Origin: an uncultured Ruminococcus sp.
GTDB lineage: Bacteria; Bacillota; Clostridia; Oscillospirales; Acutalibacteraceae
NCBI GenBank assembly: GCA_902803125.1
Contig: CADCOZ010000291.1
Coordinates: forward strand, 1-8,109
DNA length: 8,109 bases
Reading direction: 5' to 3'
The number at the start of each line of letters is the position of its first letter. Within the stretch, counting starts at the first letter, position 1. A program made the position numbers and the translations under genes. Below the pieces are notes generated by a model that ran no database searches, had not been told where the DNA came from, and saw only the letters and a program-made list of their open reading frames with translations. This document shows positions 1 through 6,188 of the stretch, in pieces.

Positions 1-630
1 AATACATCTATCATTGTGACAAGGGTGATTCTGCCCAAGGATATCCGCACCATGGGCAACGGCATCGCAGGCTTTACCAATGTGCTGCGGTGTGTCGGCA
101 AAACGCCGGCGATCATTACGTTTGTCGGGGATTTCTTCAAGGGCATTATCTCGGTGGCGGTGGCTCTGCTGCTGTCGCTGACCATTCAGGAACAGCGGGA
201 TCTGTACTGCGGCTACCTGATGTATGTGGCAGGTTTGCTGGCTGTGGTCGGGCATACCTTTCCGCTTTACTATAAGTTCAAAGGCGGCAAAGGCGTTGTT
301 ACTACCTTTGCGGTTATGCTGATGACGGACTGGCGAACACTGGTGTGTGCCTTGATCCTATTCGCTGTCTTTTTCCTGCTGACACACATTATCTCGCTGT
401 GTGCTTTGATTAACTTCACCGTGTATGCGTTCACGGCGTTTTTCTGGCGGTTTATGGATTATCAGGGGTTCACTTCCGTTACTTCCCCGATTCCGCACCC
501 TACATGGCCGTTTGTGCTTTATTCGGCGGTCATGGCTTTGCTCATGGGTATCTTGGTCATTGTTCGGCACAAAGATAATATCCAACGTCTGCTGAACGGC
601 ACCGAAAAGAAAATCAAGGCCAAGAAATAA
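1..630 (+). CDS. plsY: PlsY acyl-phosphate:glycerol-3-phosphate acyltransferase, 5'-truncated by the window edge
   Basis: PlsY is a membrane enzyme that transfers the acyl group of acyl-phosphate to position 1 of glycerol-3-phosphate, the first step of bacterial phospholipid synthesis. The reading frame is open from base 1, so the true start lies upstream; the GTG at 16 is internal, because the codons before it already read like the N-terminal helix. Three family motifs are present: DIR...GFTNVLR at 40-90, the glycine-rich loop GH...FKGGKG at 250-294 (glycerol-3-phosphate site), and RHKDNIQRLLNGTE at 565-606. Several hydrophobic helices lie between them. The 209 visible codons suggest that only a short N-terminal piece is missing. 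Oddity: motif 1, normally GSGN, reads GNGI at 55-66, while motifs 2 and 3 are intact. The family call is firm; full enzymatic activity is less certain. The gene ends just before a hairpin terminator. Confidence 0.92.
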   Translation, partial: NTSIIVTRVILPKDIRTMGNGIAGFTNVLRCVGKTPAIITFVGDFFKGIISVAVALLLSLTIQEQRDLYCGYLMYVAGLLAVVGHTFPLYYKFKGGKGVVTTFAVMLMTDWRTLVCALILFAVFFLLTHIISLCALINFTVYAFTAFFWRFMDYQGFTSVTSPIPHPTWPFVLYSAVMALLMGILVIVRHKDNIQRLLNGTEKKIKAKK

Positions 631-640
631 CAAAAAAATT

Positions 641-679
641 CCCCGCTGTTTTCATGATTTGGTGAAAACAGCGGGGTTT
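641..679 (+). terminator. Rho-independent terminator after plsY
   Basis: A perfect 14-bp stem (641-654 paired with 663-676) with an 8-nt loop starts 10 bases after the plsY stop codon. It is preceded by a run of seven A and followed by only three T. The stem is strong and GC-rich at its base. The short T-tract makes it weaker than ideal in the forward direction, but the position immediately behind the gene supports the call. Confidence 0.85.
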
Positions 680-754
680 GTCCGTGGTGGGGAAAAATCC
701 CTGAAAAATATAGGAAAAATCCGTACTTTAAGGCAAAGAATCGAAAAAAGCCAC

Positions 755-783
755 TTGTAGAGATGACAAAAATATGATATAGT
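755..783 (+). promoter_or_regulatory. Probable sigma-A promoter for the CvpA-family gene and pgsA
   Basis: TTGTAG (755-760) is followed after 17 nt by TATAGT (778-783), a five-of-six match to the -10 consensus. The TG at 775-776 gives an extended -10 (TGATATAGT), which would offset the poor -35 box. It lies after the plsY terminator and about 50 bases before the chosen start codon, so it is well placed for the next gene pair. Confidence 0.5.
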
Positions 784-833
784 AGGAGAGTAATATCGTG
801 TCCTGAAAAGGGATGCAGGAAACAGGTGATAGA

Positions 834-1550
834 ATGAACGCTTGGCTTGATATAGGAATTGTGGCTTTAATTCTGCTTTTCGGGTATTCCGGTTTCAAAC
901 GGGGACTGGTATATATGGGGCTGAACATAGCGGGAACGGTTGTTTCTTTGATTGCGGCCTCCACGCTGGGTTCCATGCTGTCCATGATGGTGTATAATTT
1001 ACTGGTGAAGGACAATGTTATCAATGGGCTGACAGAAGCCACAGCGAACATTTCTGCCGCAACCCCCCTACAGGCCGCCGCTGATGTCATGCAGGCACTG
1101 TCTAATTATCCCCTGAACGTGTTTTCCCTTTTGGGCATTGATCAGAATGCCCTGGCCGATATGATTAAAAATTCCGTGGTAAGCATTCCGGTGATGATTG
1201 AGGAAACCATCCGCCCGTTTGCCGTCAGAACCATTTCCTGCATACTGACCGTTTTTCTGTATTTGATTTTGATGATTATCATTGGTTTCCTGAGCAAGAA
1301 GTTCTCGAAGGGTGTTGACCGCACCGCTTTGAAAACGCCCAATAAGGTATTGGGTGCCCTGGTTGGTGTGGCAGAAGCCTTGCTGATTGCCATGCTGCTG
1401 GTGCTGATTATCTATTTTGTGATGATGTTCATTTCACCGGAAAATTGTACATCGCTCCGAGAAAGCATCAGCCATTCGATATTCTATCGGCTGATTGATA
1501 CCATCAATCTGCCGCAAATGATTATTTCATGGATATCCTCGCTGTTATAA
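834..1550 (+). CDS. CvpA-family integral membrane protein
   Basis: A 238-residue membrane protein of the CvpA (colicin V production) family, whose molecular role is not settled. The N-terminus shows the family pattern: an acidic residue in the first helix (D6), a hydrophobic stretch, then GYSGFKRGL near residues 17-25 and a second helix at about 25-45. A soluble or amphipathic insert (about 55-125) separates these from a third helix (about 133-153) and a long fourth one (about 173-200) that begins with NKVLGALVGVAEALL, a typical CvpA segment. The in-frame ATG at 813 is an alternative start, but AGGTGAT at 824-830 sits just before the ATG at 834, which also begins where family homology begins, so 834 is preferred. 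pgsA follows after 42 bases with no terminator between, suggesting co-transcription from the promoter at 755-783. Confidence 0.82.
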   Translation: MNAWLDIGIVALILLFGYSGFKRGLVYMGLNIAGTVVSLIAASTLGSMLSMMVYNLLVKDNVINGLTEATANISAATPLQAAADVMQALSNYPLNVFSLLGIDQNALADMIKNSVVSIPVMIEETIRPFAVRTISCILTVFLYLILMIIIGFLSKKFSKGVDRTALKTPNKVLGALVGVAEALLIAMLLVLIIYFVMMFISPENCTSLRESISHSIFYRLIDTINLPQMIISWISSLL

Positions 1551-1592
1551 AAATTTCGGGCGGATTCACTGAGAAGGAGTGTTGGTATCCTT

Positions 1593-2207
1593 ATGAAGGA
1601 TTCTTTCAAAAAAAATATCAATGTACCGAACACGCTGACGGTTCTGAGAATCCTGCTGATTATTCCGCTGGTTTATTTTCTGCTCCAACAGGATTTTATC
1701 AAGGCCGGGGTCATCATTCTGCTTTCGGCATTAACTGATATGCTGGATGGACTGATTGCCCGCAAGTGCCATCAGGTAACCGCTTTGGGCAAGGTGCTGG
1801 ATCCGATTGCAGATAAATTGACGCTGATAGCTGTTGTCGTTTGCGTGAATGTTCTGTATCCGGATATGATACCGTTTATCATTGTATTGTTTATTAAGGA
1901 ATTATTGATGCTGGGCGGCGGGGCATTTTTGCTGAAGCTGAAAATACGTCCGCCGGCAGCGAAGTGGTACGGCAAGCTGTCTACCGTTGTGTTTTACAGT
2001 TCTGTGACAACGCTGATTCTGCTGAGAGCCATTTGGGGCTATACCAACAGGACATTGACCTTGGTACTGCTGGCGGTGACAACGGCACTGATGCTGTTTT
2101 CACTGGTGATGTATACGATTTTGTTTTTGTCATTGTTGAGGCAAAAGAACCGTCAGCTGCGGGAAGAAACCGCTGCGGAGCAGAAAAGCGAACCTGTTGG
2201 CGAGTAA
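1593..2207 (+). CDS. pgsA: CDP-diacylglycerol--glycerol-3-phosphate 3-phosphatidyltransferase (PgsA)
   Basis: PgsA makes phosphatidylglycerol phosphate from CDP-diacylglycerol and glycerol-3-phosphate in the membrane, the committed step to phosphatidylglycerol and cardiolipin. The 204-residue protein carries the full CDP-alcohol phosphotransferase signature: D49 and D52-G53, A56-R57, G66, D70 and D74, the residues that bind metal and CDP. The N-terminal NVPNTLTVLRI segment (residues 10-20) is typical of PgsA rather than of other members of the superfamily. Multiple hydrophobic helices follow, and the C-terminus is charged and probably cytoplasmic. AAGGAG at 1574-1579 is 13 bases from the ATG, a little far, but no closer in-frame start exists. 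It lies downstream of the CvpA-family gene as a likely operon partner. Cardiolipin synthase and phosphatidylserine synthase are excluded by size and motif context; another CDP-alcohol transferase substrate remains a small possibility. Confidence 0.93.
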   Translation: MKDSFKKNINVPNTLTVLRILLIIPLVYFLLQQDFIKAGVIILLSALTDMLDGLIARKCHQVTALGKVLDPIADKLTLIAVVVCVNVLYPDMIPFIIVLFIKELLMLGGGAFLLKLKIRPPAAKWYGKLSTVVFYSSVTTLILLRAIWGYTNRTLTLVLLAVTTALMLFSLVMYTILFLSLLRQKNRQLREETAAEQKSEPVGE

Positions 2208-2212
2208 TGTTT

Positions 2213-2241
2213 TTGTGATAGTATCAATAGAATAGGATAAA
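2213..2241 (+). promoter_or_regulatory. Candidate promoter for the Clp ATPase gene
   Basis: TTGTGA (2213-2218) and GATAAA (2236-2241) are separated by exactly 17 nt, each matching four of six consensus bases. The box begins six bases after the pgsA stop. Predicted initiation near 2248 would place the structured leader at the very 5' end of the transcript. No CtsR heptad repeat (GGTCAAA type) and no CIRCE dyad was seen here, so the usual Firmicute clp stress operators appear to be absent. Read-through from pgsA is also possible, since no terminator lies between. Confidence 0.4.
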
Positions 2242-2248
2242 TAGAGAA

Positions 2249-2324
2249 TGTACCGGCACAGGTTCAGGGAAAAGGCCGTGACACCGGGAATCGTCCGGTG
2301 AATGGTTCTGTCCTGCACGGTACA
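2249..2324 (+). promoter_or_regulatory. Structured 5' leader of the Clp ATPase mRNA (unclassified)
   Basis: The 76 bases are closed by a 7-bp helix (2249-2255 with 2318-2324), extended by GCA 2256-2258 with TGC 2314-2316 across a one-base bulge. Inside is a perfect hairpin, CACCGG 2282-2287 with CCGGTG 2295-2300, loop of 7. This reads as a closed multi-element RNA fold between a possible promoter and the ribosome binding site. I do not recognise a known riboswitch class, T-box or tRNA: the size is tRNA-like, but there is no proper T-arm or anticodon arm. A regulatory role is inference. Confidence 0.4.
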
Positions 2325-2370
2325 AAGTGTCAACAAGCTTTGAGAAAAAAAGGAAAGAGAAGGCGATTAG

Positions 2371-4698
2371 ATGATTATTTGCAGTAAATGTAACAAAAGA
2401 CCCGCTGTTGTATTTGTGTCCAATACAGCCAATTCTGCGGATTCTGTGGGATATTGCCTGAGCTGTGCCAAGGAAATTGGTATCAAGCCGGTGACCGATA
2501 TCATGGAGAAGATGGGCATCTCTGAGGAAGACCTCGATGCGATGCAGAACCAGATGAGCGAATTGATGGAATCGGGCATGATTCCCGGCGATATGGAAGA
2601 ACTGCTTTCTTCACCGGAAGAAGGCGAACAGGAACCGGAGAGCGAAGACGGCGATTTCAGCCGCGGTGGTGCGCCTACGTTTCCGGCGATGCTCAAGGAT
2701 TTGTTTGGCGGCAGCAGTTCGTCATCCAAGAAGTCACCCCGTGAAGAAGGCGGCAAGAAGGAAGAGGGCAAGCCGGCCAAGAAAAAGAAGCGGAAGTATT
2801 TGGATTCCTATTGCACCGACCTGACAGGGAAGGCCAAAGAGGGCAAGCTGGACAGAATTGTCGGCCGTGAAAAAGAACTGGATCGTGTGGTGCAGATTCT
2901 GAGCCGCCGCACCAAAAATAACCCCTGTTTGATTGGTGAACCCGGCGTTGGCAAAACGGCCATCGCAGAAGGGCTGGCTCTGCGGATCGCATCCGGCAAC
3001 GTTCCGATGCGGCTTCAGCAGAAGGAAATCCACCTGTTGGATATGACCGCATTGGTGGCCGGAACACAGTTCAGAGGACAGTTTGAAAGCCGTATCAAGG
3101 GCTTGATTGATGAAATCAAAGCAGACGGCAACGTCATTTTATTTATTGATGAAGTACACAGTTTGGTGGGAGCCGGTGATGCGGAAGGCTCTATGAATGC
3201 CGCTAATATCATGAAGCCGGCACTGTCACGGGGCGAGATTCAGGTTATTGGTGCCACGACCTTCAACGAGTACCGCAAATATATCGAGAAAGATGCGGCA
3301 CTGGAACGCCGTTTCCAGCCGGTCACCGTGCCGGAACCGTCTATTGCCGATACGATTGAAGTTATCGAGGGCATCAAGTCCTATTATGAAGATTATCACC
3401 GTGTCAAGGTATCGGCTGAAACCGTGCGGAAGGTGGCGATTCTGGCCGAACGCTATATTACCGACCGTTTCCTGCCCGATAAGGCCATTGACCTGCTGGA
3501 CGAAGCGTGTACCCATGCGGCTTTGCGCAATACGGCACTGGAAACCTATGACAAAAACAGCGCCCGTCTGGCGGAACTGAAGGAACAGGAAGAACAGCTG
3601 ACCGCCGAAAGCAATATAGACTATGAAAAGTTGGCAACCGTGCGGTATGATATAGCCAAGCTCGAAAAGGTCATGAATGAGGTAGATAAAGACTCCCTGA
3701 CCGCCGAAGTAACGGAAGAGGATATTGCCCATGTTATCGAACTGTGGACGGGCATTCCGGCTTCTAAGGTACAGGAAAACGAACTGAACAAGCTGGCGGA
3801 TTTGGAAGAAAAGCTCAAGAGCCATGTCATCGGACAGGACGAAGCAGTTACGGCACTGGCGGCGGCCGTTAAACGCAGCCGTGTGCAAATCAGTCCCCGC
3901 CGCAGACCGGCCTCGTTTATCTTTGTGGGACCCACCGGTGTGGGCAAAACAGAGTTGGTGAAGGTATTAGCCGCAGAACTGTTCAATACGCCCGAAACCC
4001 TGATTCGTCTGGATATGTCCGAATATATGGAGAAGCACTCCGTTTCCAAAATCATCGGTTCACCGCCGGGATATGTCGGTTATGAGGAGGCCGGACAGGT
4101 TACCGAAAAAGTCAGACGGCGGCCGTATTCGGTACTGCTGTTTGATGAAATTGAGAAGGCTCACCCCGATGTGTTGAATATTCTGCTGCAAATTTTAGAT
4201 GAAGGTGTGCTGACCGATGCACAGGGTCGGAAAGTCAATTTCGCCAATACGGTGATTGTCATGACCTCGAATGCCGGCAGTGAACGCAAAGAAAACGCCC
4301 TTGGTTTTGCCAAAACGGAAGCGGAAGCCACCGCCGAAAAGGTACGCAAAGCACTGGGAGAGTTCCTGCGTCCGGAGTTCTTAAGCCGTTTAGATGAAAT
4401 CATTATCTTCAGACACCTGACCGAAGAAGATTTTGTAGCGATTGCGGCACTGATGATGAACGAATATGTAGACACGCTCAAAGAAAAAGGTATTCGCTTC
4501 ACGTTTGATGAAAAAGCACAGCGTTACTTAGCCAAGAAAGCCTATGGCGGCCAAAGTGGTGCCAGAGATTTGCGTAACCTGATTCGCAAAGAAGTCGAGG
4601 ATAAAATTGCGGCGGCGATTGTCAGCAGCCGTCTGGGTGGTATTGCCGCCATCCATGTGACCGCCGAAGATGATGCACTGAAACTGGACATCCTTTGA
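2371..4698 (+). CDS. clpE: ClpE-type ATP-dependent Clp protease ATP-binding subunit
   Basis: A 775-residue HSP100 unfoldase with two AAA+ modules, expected to unfold proteins and pass them to ClpP. The N-terminus is a zinc finger (C4, C7, C29, C32) as in ClpE, instead of the double Clp_N repeats of ClpC. A charged low-complexity linker (about 80-142, ending in KKKKRK) follows. Module 1 has Walker A GEPGVGKT (189-196) and Walker B LFIDE (257-261). The middle region (about 400-437) resembles the UVR coiled coil of ClpC/ClpE. Module 2 has Walker A GPTGVGKT (520-527), Walker B LLFDE (589-593) and sensor 2 GARDL (730-734). LGF at 644-646 sits where the ClpP-docking tripeptide is expected. GAGAAGG at 2357-2363 sets the start. 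No mcsA, mcsB, ctsR or clpP gene is adjacent. ClpC is the alternative name, but the zinc finger favours ClpE. Confidence 0.9.
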   Translation: MIICSKCNKRPAVVFVSNTANSADSVGYCLSCAKEIGIKPVTDIMEKMGISEEDLDAMQNQMSELMESGMIPGDMEELLSSPEEGEQEPESEDGDFSRGGAPTFPAMLKDLFGGSSSSSKKSPREEGGKKEEGKPAKKKKRKYLDSYCTDLTGKAKEGKLDRIVGREKELDRVVQILSRRTKNNPCLIGEPGVGKTAIAEGLALRIASGNVPMRLQQKEIHLLDMTALVAGTQFRGQFESRIKGLIDEIKADGNVILFIDEVHSLVGAGDAEGSMNAANIMKPALSRGEIQVIGATTFNEYRKYIEKDAALERRFQPVTVPEPSIADTIEVIEGIKSYYEDYHRVKVSAETVRKVAILAERYITDRFLPDKAIDLLDEACTHAALRNTALETYDKNSARLAELKEQEEQLTAESNIDYEKLATVRYDIAKLEKVMNEVDKDSLTAEVTEEDIAHVIELWTGIPASKVQENELNKLADLEEKLKSHVIGQDEAVTALAAAVKRSRVQISPRRRPASFIFVGPTGVGKTELVKVLAAELFNTPETLIRLDMSEYMEKHSVSKIIGSPPGYVGYEEAGQVTEKVRRRPYSVLLFDEIEKAHPDVLNILLQILDEGVLTDAQGRKVNFANTVIVMTSNAGSERKENALGFAKTEAEATAEKVRKALGEFLRPEFLSRLDEIIIFRHLTEEDFVAIAALMMNEYVDTLKEKGIRFTFDEKAQRYLAKKAYGGQSGARDLRNLIRKEVEDKIAAAIVSSRLGGIAAIHVTAEDDALKLDIL

Positions 4699-4702
4699 TG
4701 TG

Positions 4703-4750
4703 TTGGAGGGCTTTGCCCTCCAAACCTCCCAGCGGGGGCTCTGCCCCTGC
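4703..4750. repeat. Two tandem GC-rich palindromes just after the Clp gene
   Basis: Hairpin one: 9-bp stem 4703-4711 with 4715-4723, TTT loop. Hairpin two: 8-bp stem 4732-4739 with 4743-4750, including one G-T pair, TCT loop. The first begins four bases after the Clp stop codon. No T-run follows either one, so they may weaken transcription or protect the mRNA 3' end rather than act as classical terminators. Their GGAGGG/CCCTCC and GGGGGC/GCCCC cores resemble dispersed palindromes I associate with Faecalibacterium-like gut clostridia. Confidence 0.7.
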
Positions 4751-4756
4751 ACCCCG

Positions 4757-4798
4757 TTGGGGGAACCCCTTTTCTGGCGAAAAAAGGGGTTCCCCCAA
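4757..4798. repeat. Perfect 17-bp stem palindrome
   Basis: Bases 4757-4773 are exactly complementary to 4782-4798, leaving an 8-nt loop (CTGGCGAA). As RNA this is an extremely stable hairpin. The T4 and A-rich tracts lie inside the stem near the loop rather than after it, so it is not a standard intrinsic terminator. It completes a set of three palindromes placed end to end and probably belongs to the same repeat element. Confidence 0.8.
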
Positions 4799-4809
4799 GC
4801 CCCCTCCCG

Positions 4810-4956
4810 AAATTCGCTGACTTTTTCTTGCGGAAAGATATTCAGCCTCCTTTCAAAATTCGCTGACTTTTCTTGCGGAAAGATATTCAGCCCCTTTTCA
4901 AAATTCGCTGACTTTTTCTTGCGGAAAGATATTCAGCCTCCTCCCGAAATTTGCTG
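4810..4956. repeat. 45/46-bp tandem repeat, three full copies plus a partial fourth
   Basis: Copies begin with AAATTCGCTG at 4810, 4856 and 4901, and with the variant AAATTTGCTG at 4947, giving steps of 46, 45 and 46 bases. Each full copy continues through a T4-T5 run, CTTGCGGAAAGATATTCAGC and a C/T-rich tail of about ten bases that varies between copies. Within each copy GCTGA and TCAGC can pair, so a short hairpin can form. The copies fall in different reading frames, so the array is not protein-coding. The variable tails are too short to be CRISPR spacers. Confidence 0.88.
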
Positions 4957-5252
4957 TCTTGATTTCATTAAACATCTGAGCTTTGAGGGGATGTCGGGGG
5001 GGACTTTGAGAGATACTTTTAATTTGATGGTACAGAAAACAGGATATTTTGCTGTGTTCAAACAGGGTGGCGTAATGACAGCGTCCCCCTGTTTTTTTGG
5101 CATCACCGCTTTGTCCTCACAGTCTGACCGAATGTGCCGGACAACCCCCGCAGGAAGCCGATTCCCGATGAGCGAAAACCGATGGATTCGGCCTTTTTCG
5201 GAAAGAGGTGCCCAAGTCCCAAGATAAATTTATGGCAAACCGGCGTTTTTGC
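4957..5252. other. Non-coding remainder of the intergenic gap
   Basis: No supported gene lies here. The only long open frames (a + strand frame spanning 4700-5227 and a - strand frame at 5103-5297) lack ribosome binding sites and recognisable protein sequence. Apart from the terminator at 5060-5098, I see one small hairpin (ACAG-AAAA with TTTT-G-CTGT, about 5033-5056). A weak dyad, GCAAA 5235-5239 with TTTGC 5248-5252, abuts the next promoter. Confidence 0.6.
5060..5098 (+). terminator. Rho-independent terminator in the gap after the Clp gene
   Basis: AAACAGGG (5060-5067) pairs with CCCTGTTT (5087-5094). The stem continues with GG 5069-5070 to CC 5085-5086 and CG 5071-5072 to CG 5082-5083 around single-base bulges. 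A run of seven T (5092-5098) follows directly. The direction is forward: the opposite strand lacks a T-tract. It lies 362 bases after the Clp stop codon, so it would end either a long Clp 3' UTR carrying the repeats or a short non-coding transcript. Confidence 0.8.
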
Positions 5253-5281
5253 TTGATTTTTTTGCGTTTCAGAGATAAAAT
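5253..5281 (+). promoter_or_regulatory. Sigma-A promoter of the RpiR operon
   Basis: TTGATT (5253-5258) and TAAAAT (5276-5281) are separated by 17 nt and match four and five of six consensus bases. The gene start is 31 bases downstream of the -10 box, giving a short leader with a good GGAGG at 5300-5304. The region upstream is non-coding and closed by a terminator, so this is the natural start of the next transcription unit. Confidence 0.65.
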
Positions 5282-5312
5282 AGGAAAAGAAATGCACTTG
5301 GAGGCTTAAGGT

Positions 5313-6188
5313 ATGACAAAAAATTTATTGTCCAGAATCAATGATTTGAAACAGGGCTTCTCCAAAGGACAGCGGCTGATTGCCGGTTTTATTACGGAAC
5401 ATTATGATAAGGCGGCCTTTATGACAGCGGCCAAATTGGGCAGTACGGTAGGGGTCAGCGAATCAACGGTTGTCCGCTTTGCTACCGAACTGGGCTATGA
5501 CGGCTACCCGAAAATGCAGAAGGCTATGCAGGAAATGATTCGTGACAGATTGACCTCCGTACAGCGGATAGAAGTGGCACAGAACCGCTTGAGCGAAGGC
5601 AGTGTGTTGGAAAATGTACTGCAAAAGGATATTGCAAAAATCCGCCGGACACTGGAGGAAACTTCCAAAGAGGATTTCGAACAGGCGGTGGAGGCTATTG
5701 CCAAAGCCAAAACCATCTATATTTTTGCGGTCAGAAGTGCGGCGGCGTTGGCTTCGTTTCTTGGCTATTACTATTCCCTGATTTTTGAAAACGTCAAGGT
5801 GATCAATAACTACGGCGAAACGGAAATCTACGAAAAGCTGTTCCGTATTTCCGCAGATGATGTGATTATCGGCATCAGCTTTCCCCGCTATTCCAACGCC
5901 GCTATTCAGGCCATGACCTTTGCCAAACGCAGAGGAACAAAGGTGATTGCCCTGACGGACAGTTTGGCCAGTCCTCTGGCGGCTATTTCGGATTATCTGC
6001 TGATTGCCAAAAGCGATATGGCGGCCGTGGTGGATTCTCTGGTGGCACCGCTGAGCATGATTAACGCCCTGATTGTGGCAACCGTGCTGAAAATGGGCGA
6101 TGAGGTGAAGCAAACCTTTGGTATGTTGGAGGATATCTGGCAGGATTATGATGTCTATCAGAATAACAGAAAGGATGAAACGGAGTGA
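5313..6188 (+). CDS. MurR/RpiR-family transcriptional regulator (HTH + SIS domain)
   Basis: A 291-residue cytoplasmic regulator. Residues 1-77 form the RpiR helix-turn-helix domain, with the recognition region near AKLGSTVGVSESTVVRFATELGY split over about 40-62. Residues about 128-258 form a SIS domain, the fold that binds phosphosugars or amino-sugar phosphates: the strand TIYIFAVRSAA (134-144) and ISFPRYSNAA (188-197) are its hallmark segments. The position usually held by a GxGxS loop reads FAVRSAA. Family members switch sugar catabolism genes according to phosphosugar levels; the ligand here cannot be told, and no sugar gene is adjacent. GGAGG at 5300-5304 lies 8 bases before the ATG. The stop overlaps the next GTG by 4 bp, so it is co-translated with the flavoprotein gene, its most likely target along with itself. 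Confidence 0.9.
   Translation: MTKNLLSRINDLKQGFSKGQRLIAGFITEHYDKAAFMTAAKLGSTVGVSESTVVRFATELGYDGYPKMQKAMQEMIRDRLTSVQRIEVAQNRLSEGSVLENVLQKDIAKIRRTLEETSKEDFEQAVEAIAKAKTIYIFAVRSAAALASFLGYYYSLIFENVKVINNYGETEIYEKLFRISADDVIIGISFPRYSNAAIQAMTFAKRRGTKVIALTDSLASPLAAISDYLLIAKSDMAAVVDSLVAPLSMINALIVATVLKMGDEVKQTFGMLEDIWQDYDVYQNNRKDETE

Noticed and set aside
2249..2324. tRNA-like molecule (76 bases with a 7-bp closing stem)
   Set aside because: No 5-bp T-arm next to the acceptor strand, no anticodon arm in the right place and no CCA; the size match is probably chance.
3226..3888. 220-codon - strand open frame inside the Clp gene
   Set aside because: It is the antisense shadow of a fully recognisable AAA+ coding region and shows no domain of its own.
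4810..4956. CRISPR array
   Set aside because: The repeated units are nearly contiguous; the variable parts are about ten bases and C/T-rich, not spacers, and no cas genes are present.
5160..5209. Second terminator (GCCGA...TCGGC then TTTTT) before the RpiR promoter
   Set aside because: The stem is only about 5 bp with a loop of over 20 bases, too weak to support.
4700..5227. 175-codon + strand open frame after the Clp gene
   Set aside because: It runs through the three palindromes and the tandem repeat, has no ribosome binding site and starts within the Clp stop region; the repeat copies fall in different frames, so the sequence is not evolving as protein.
5103..5297. 64-codon - strand frame before the RpiR gene
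   Set aside because: No ribosome binding site, and it covers the promoter of the + strand operon.
5463..6113. 216-codon - strand open frame inside the RpiR gene
   Set aside because: It is antisense to a clear RpiR/SIS protein with good start signals; the composition is typical of a shadow frame.
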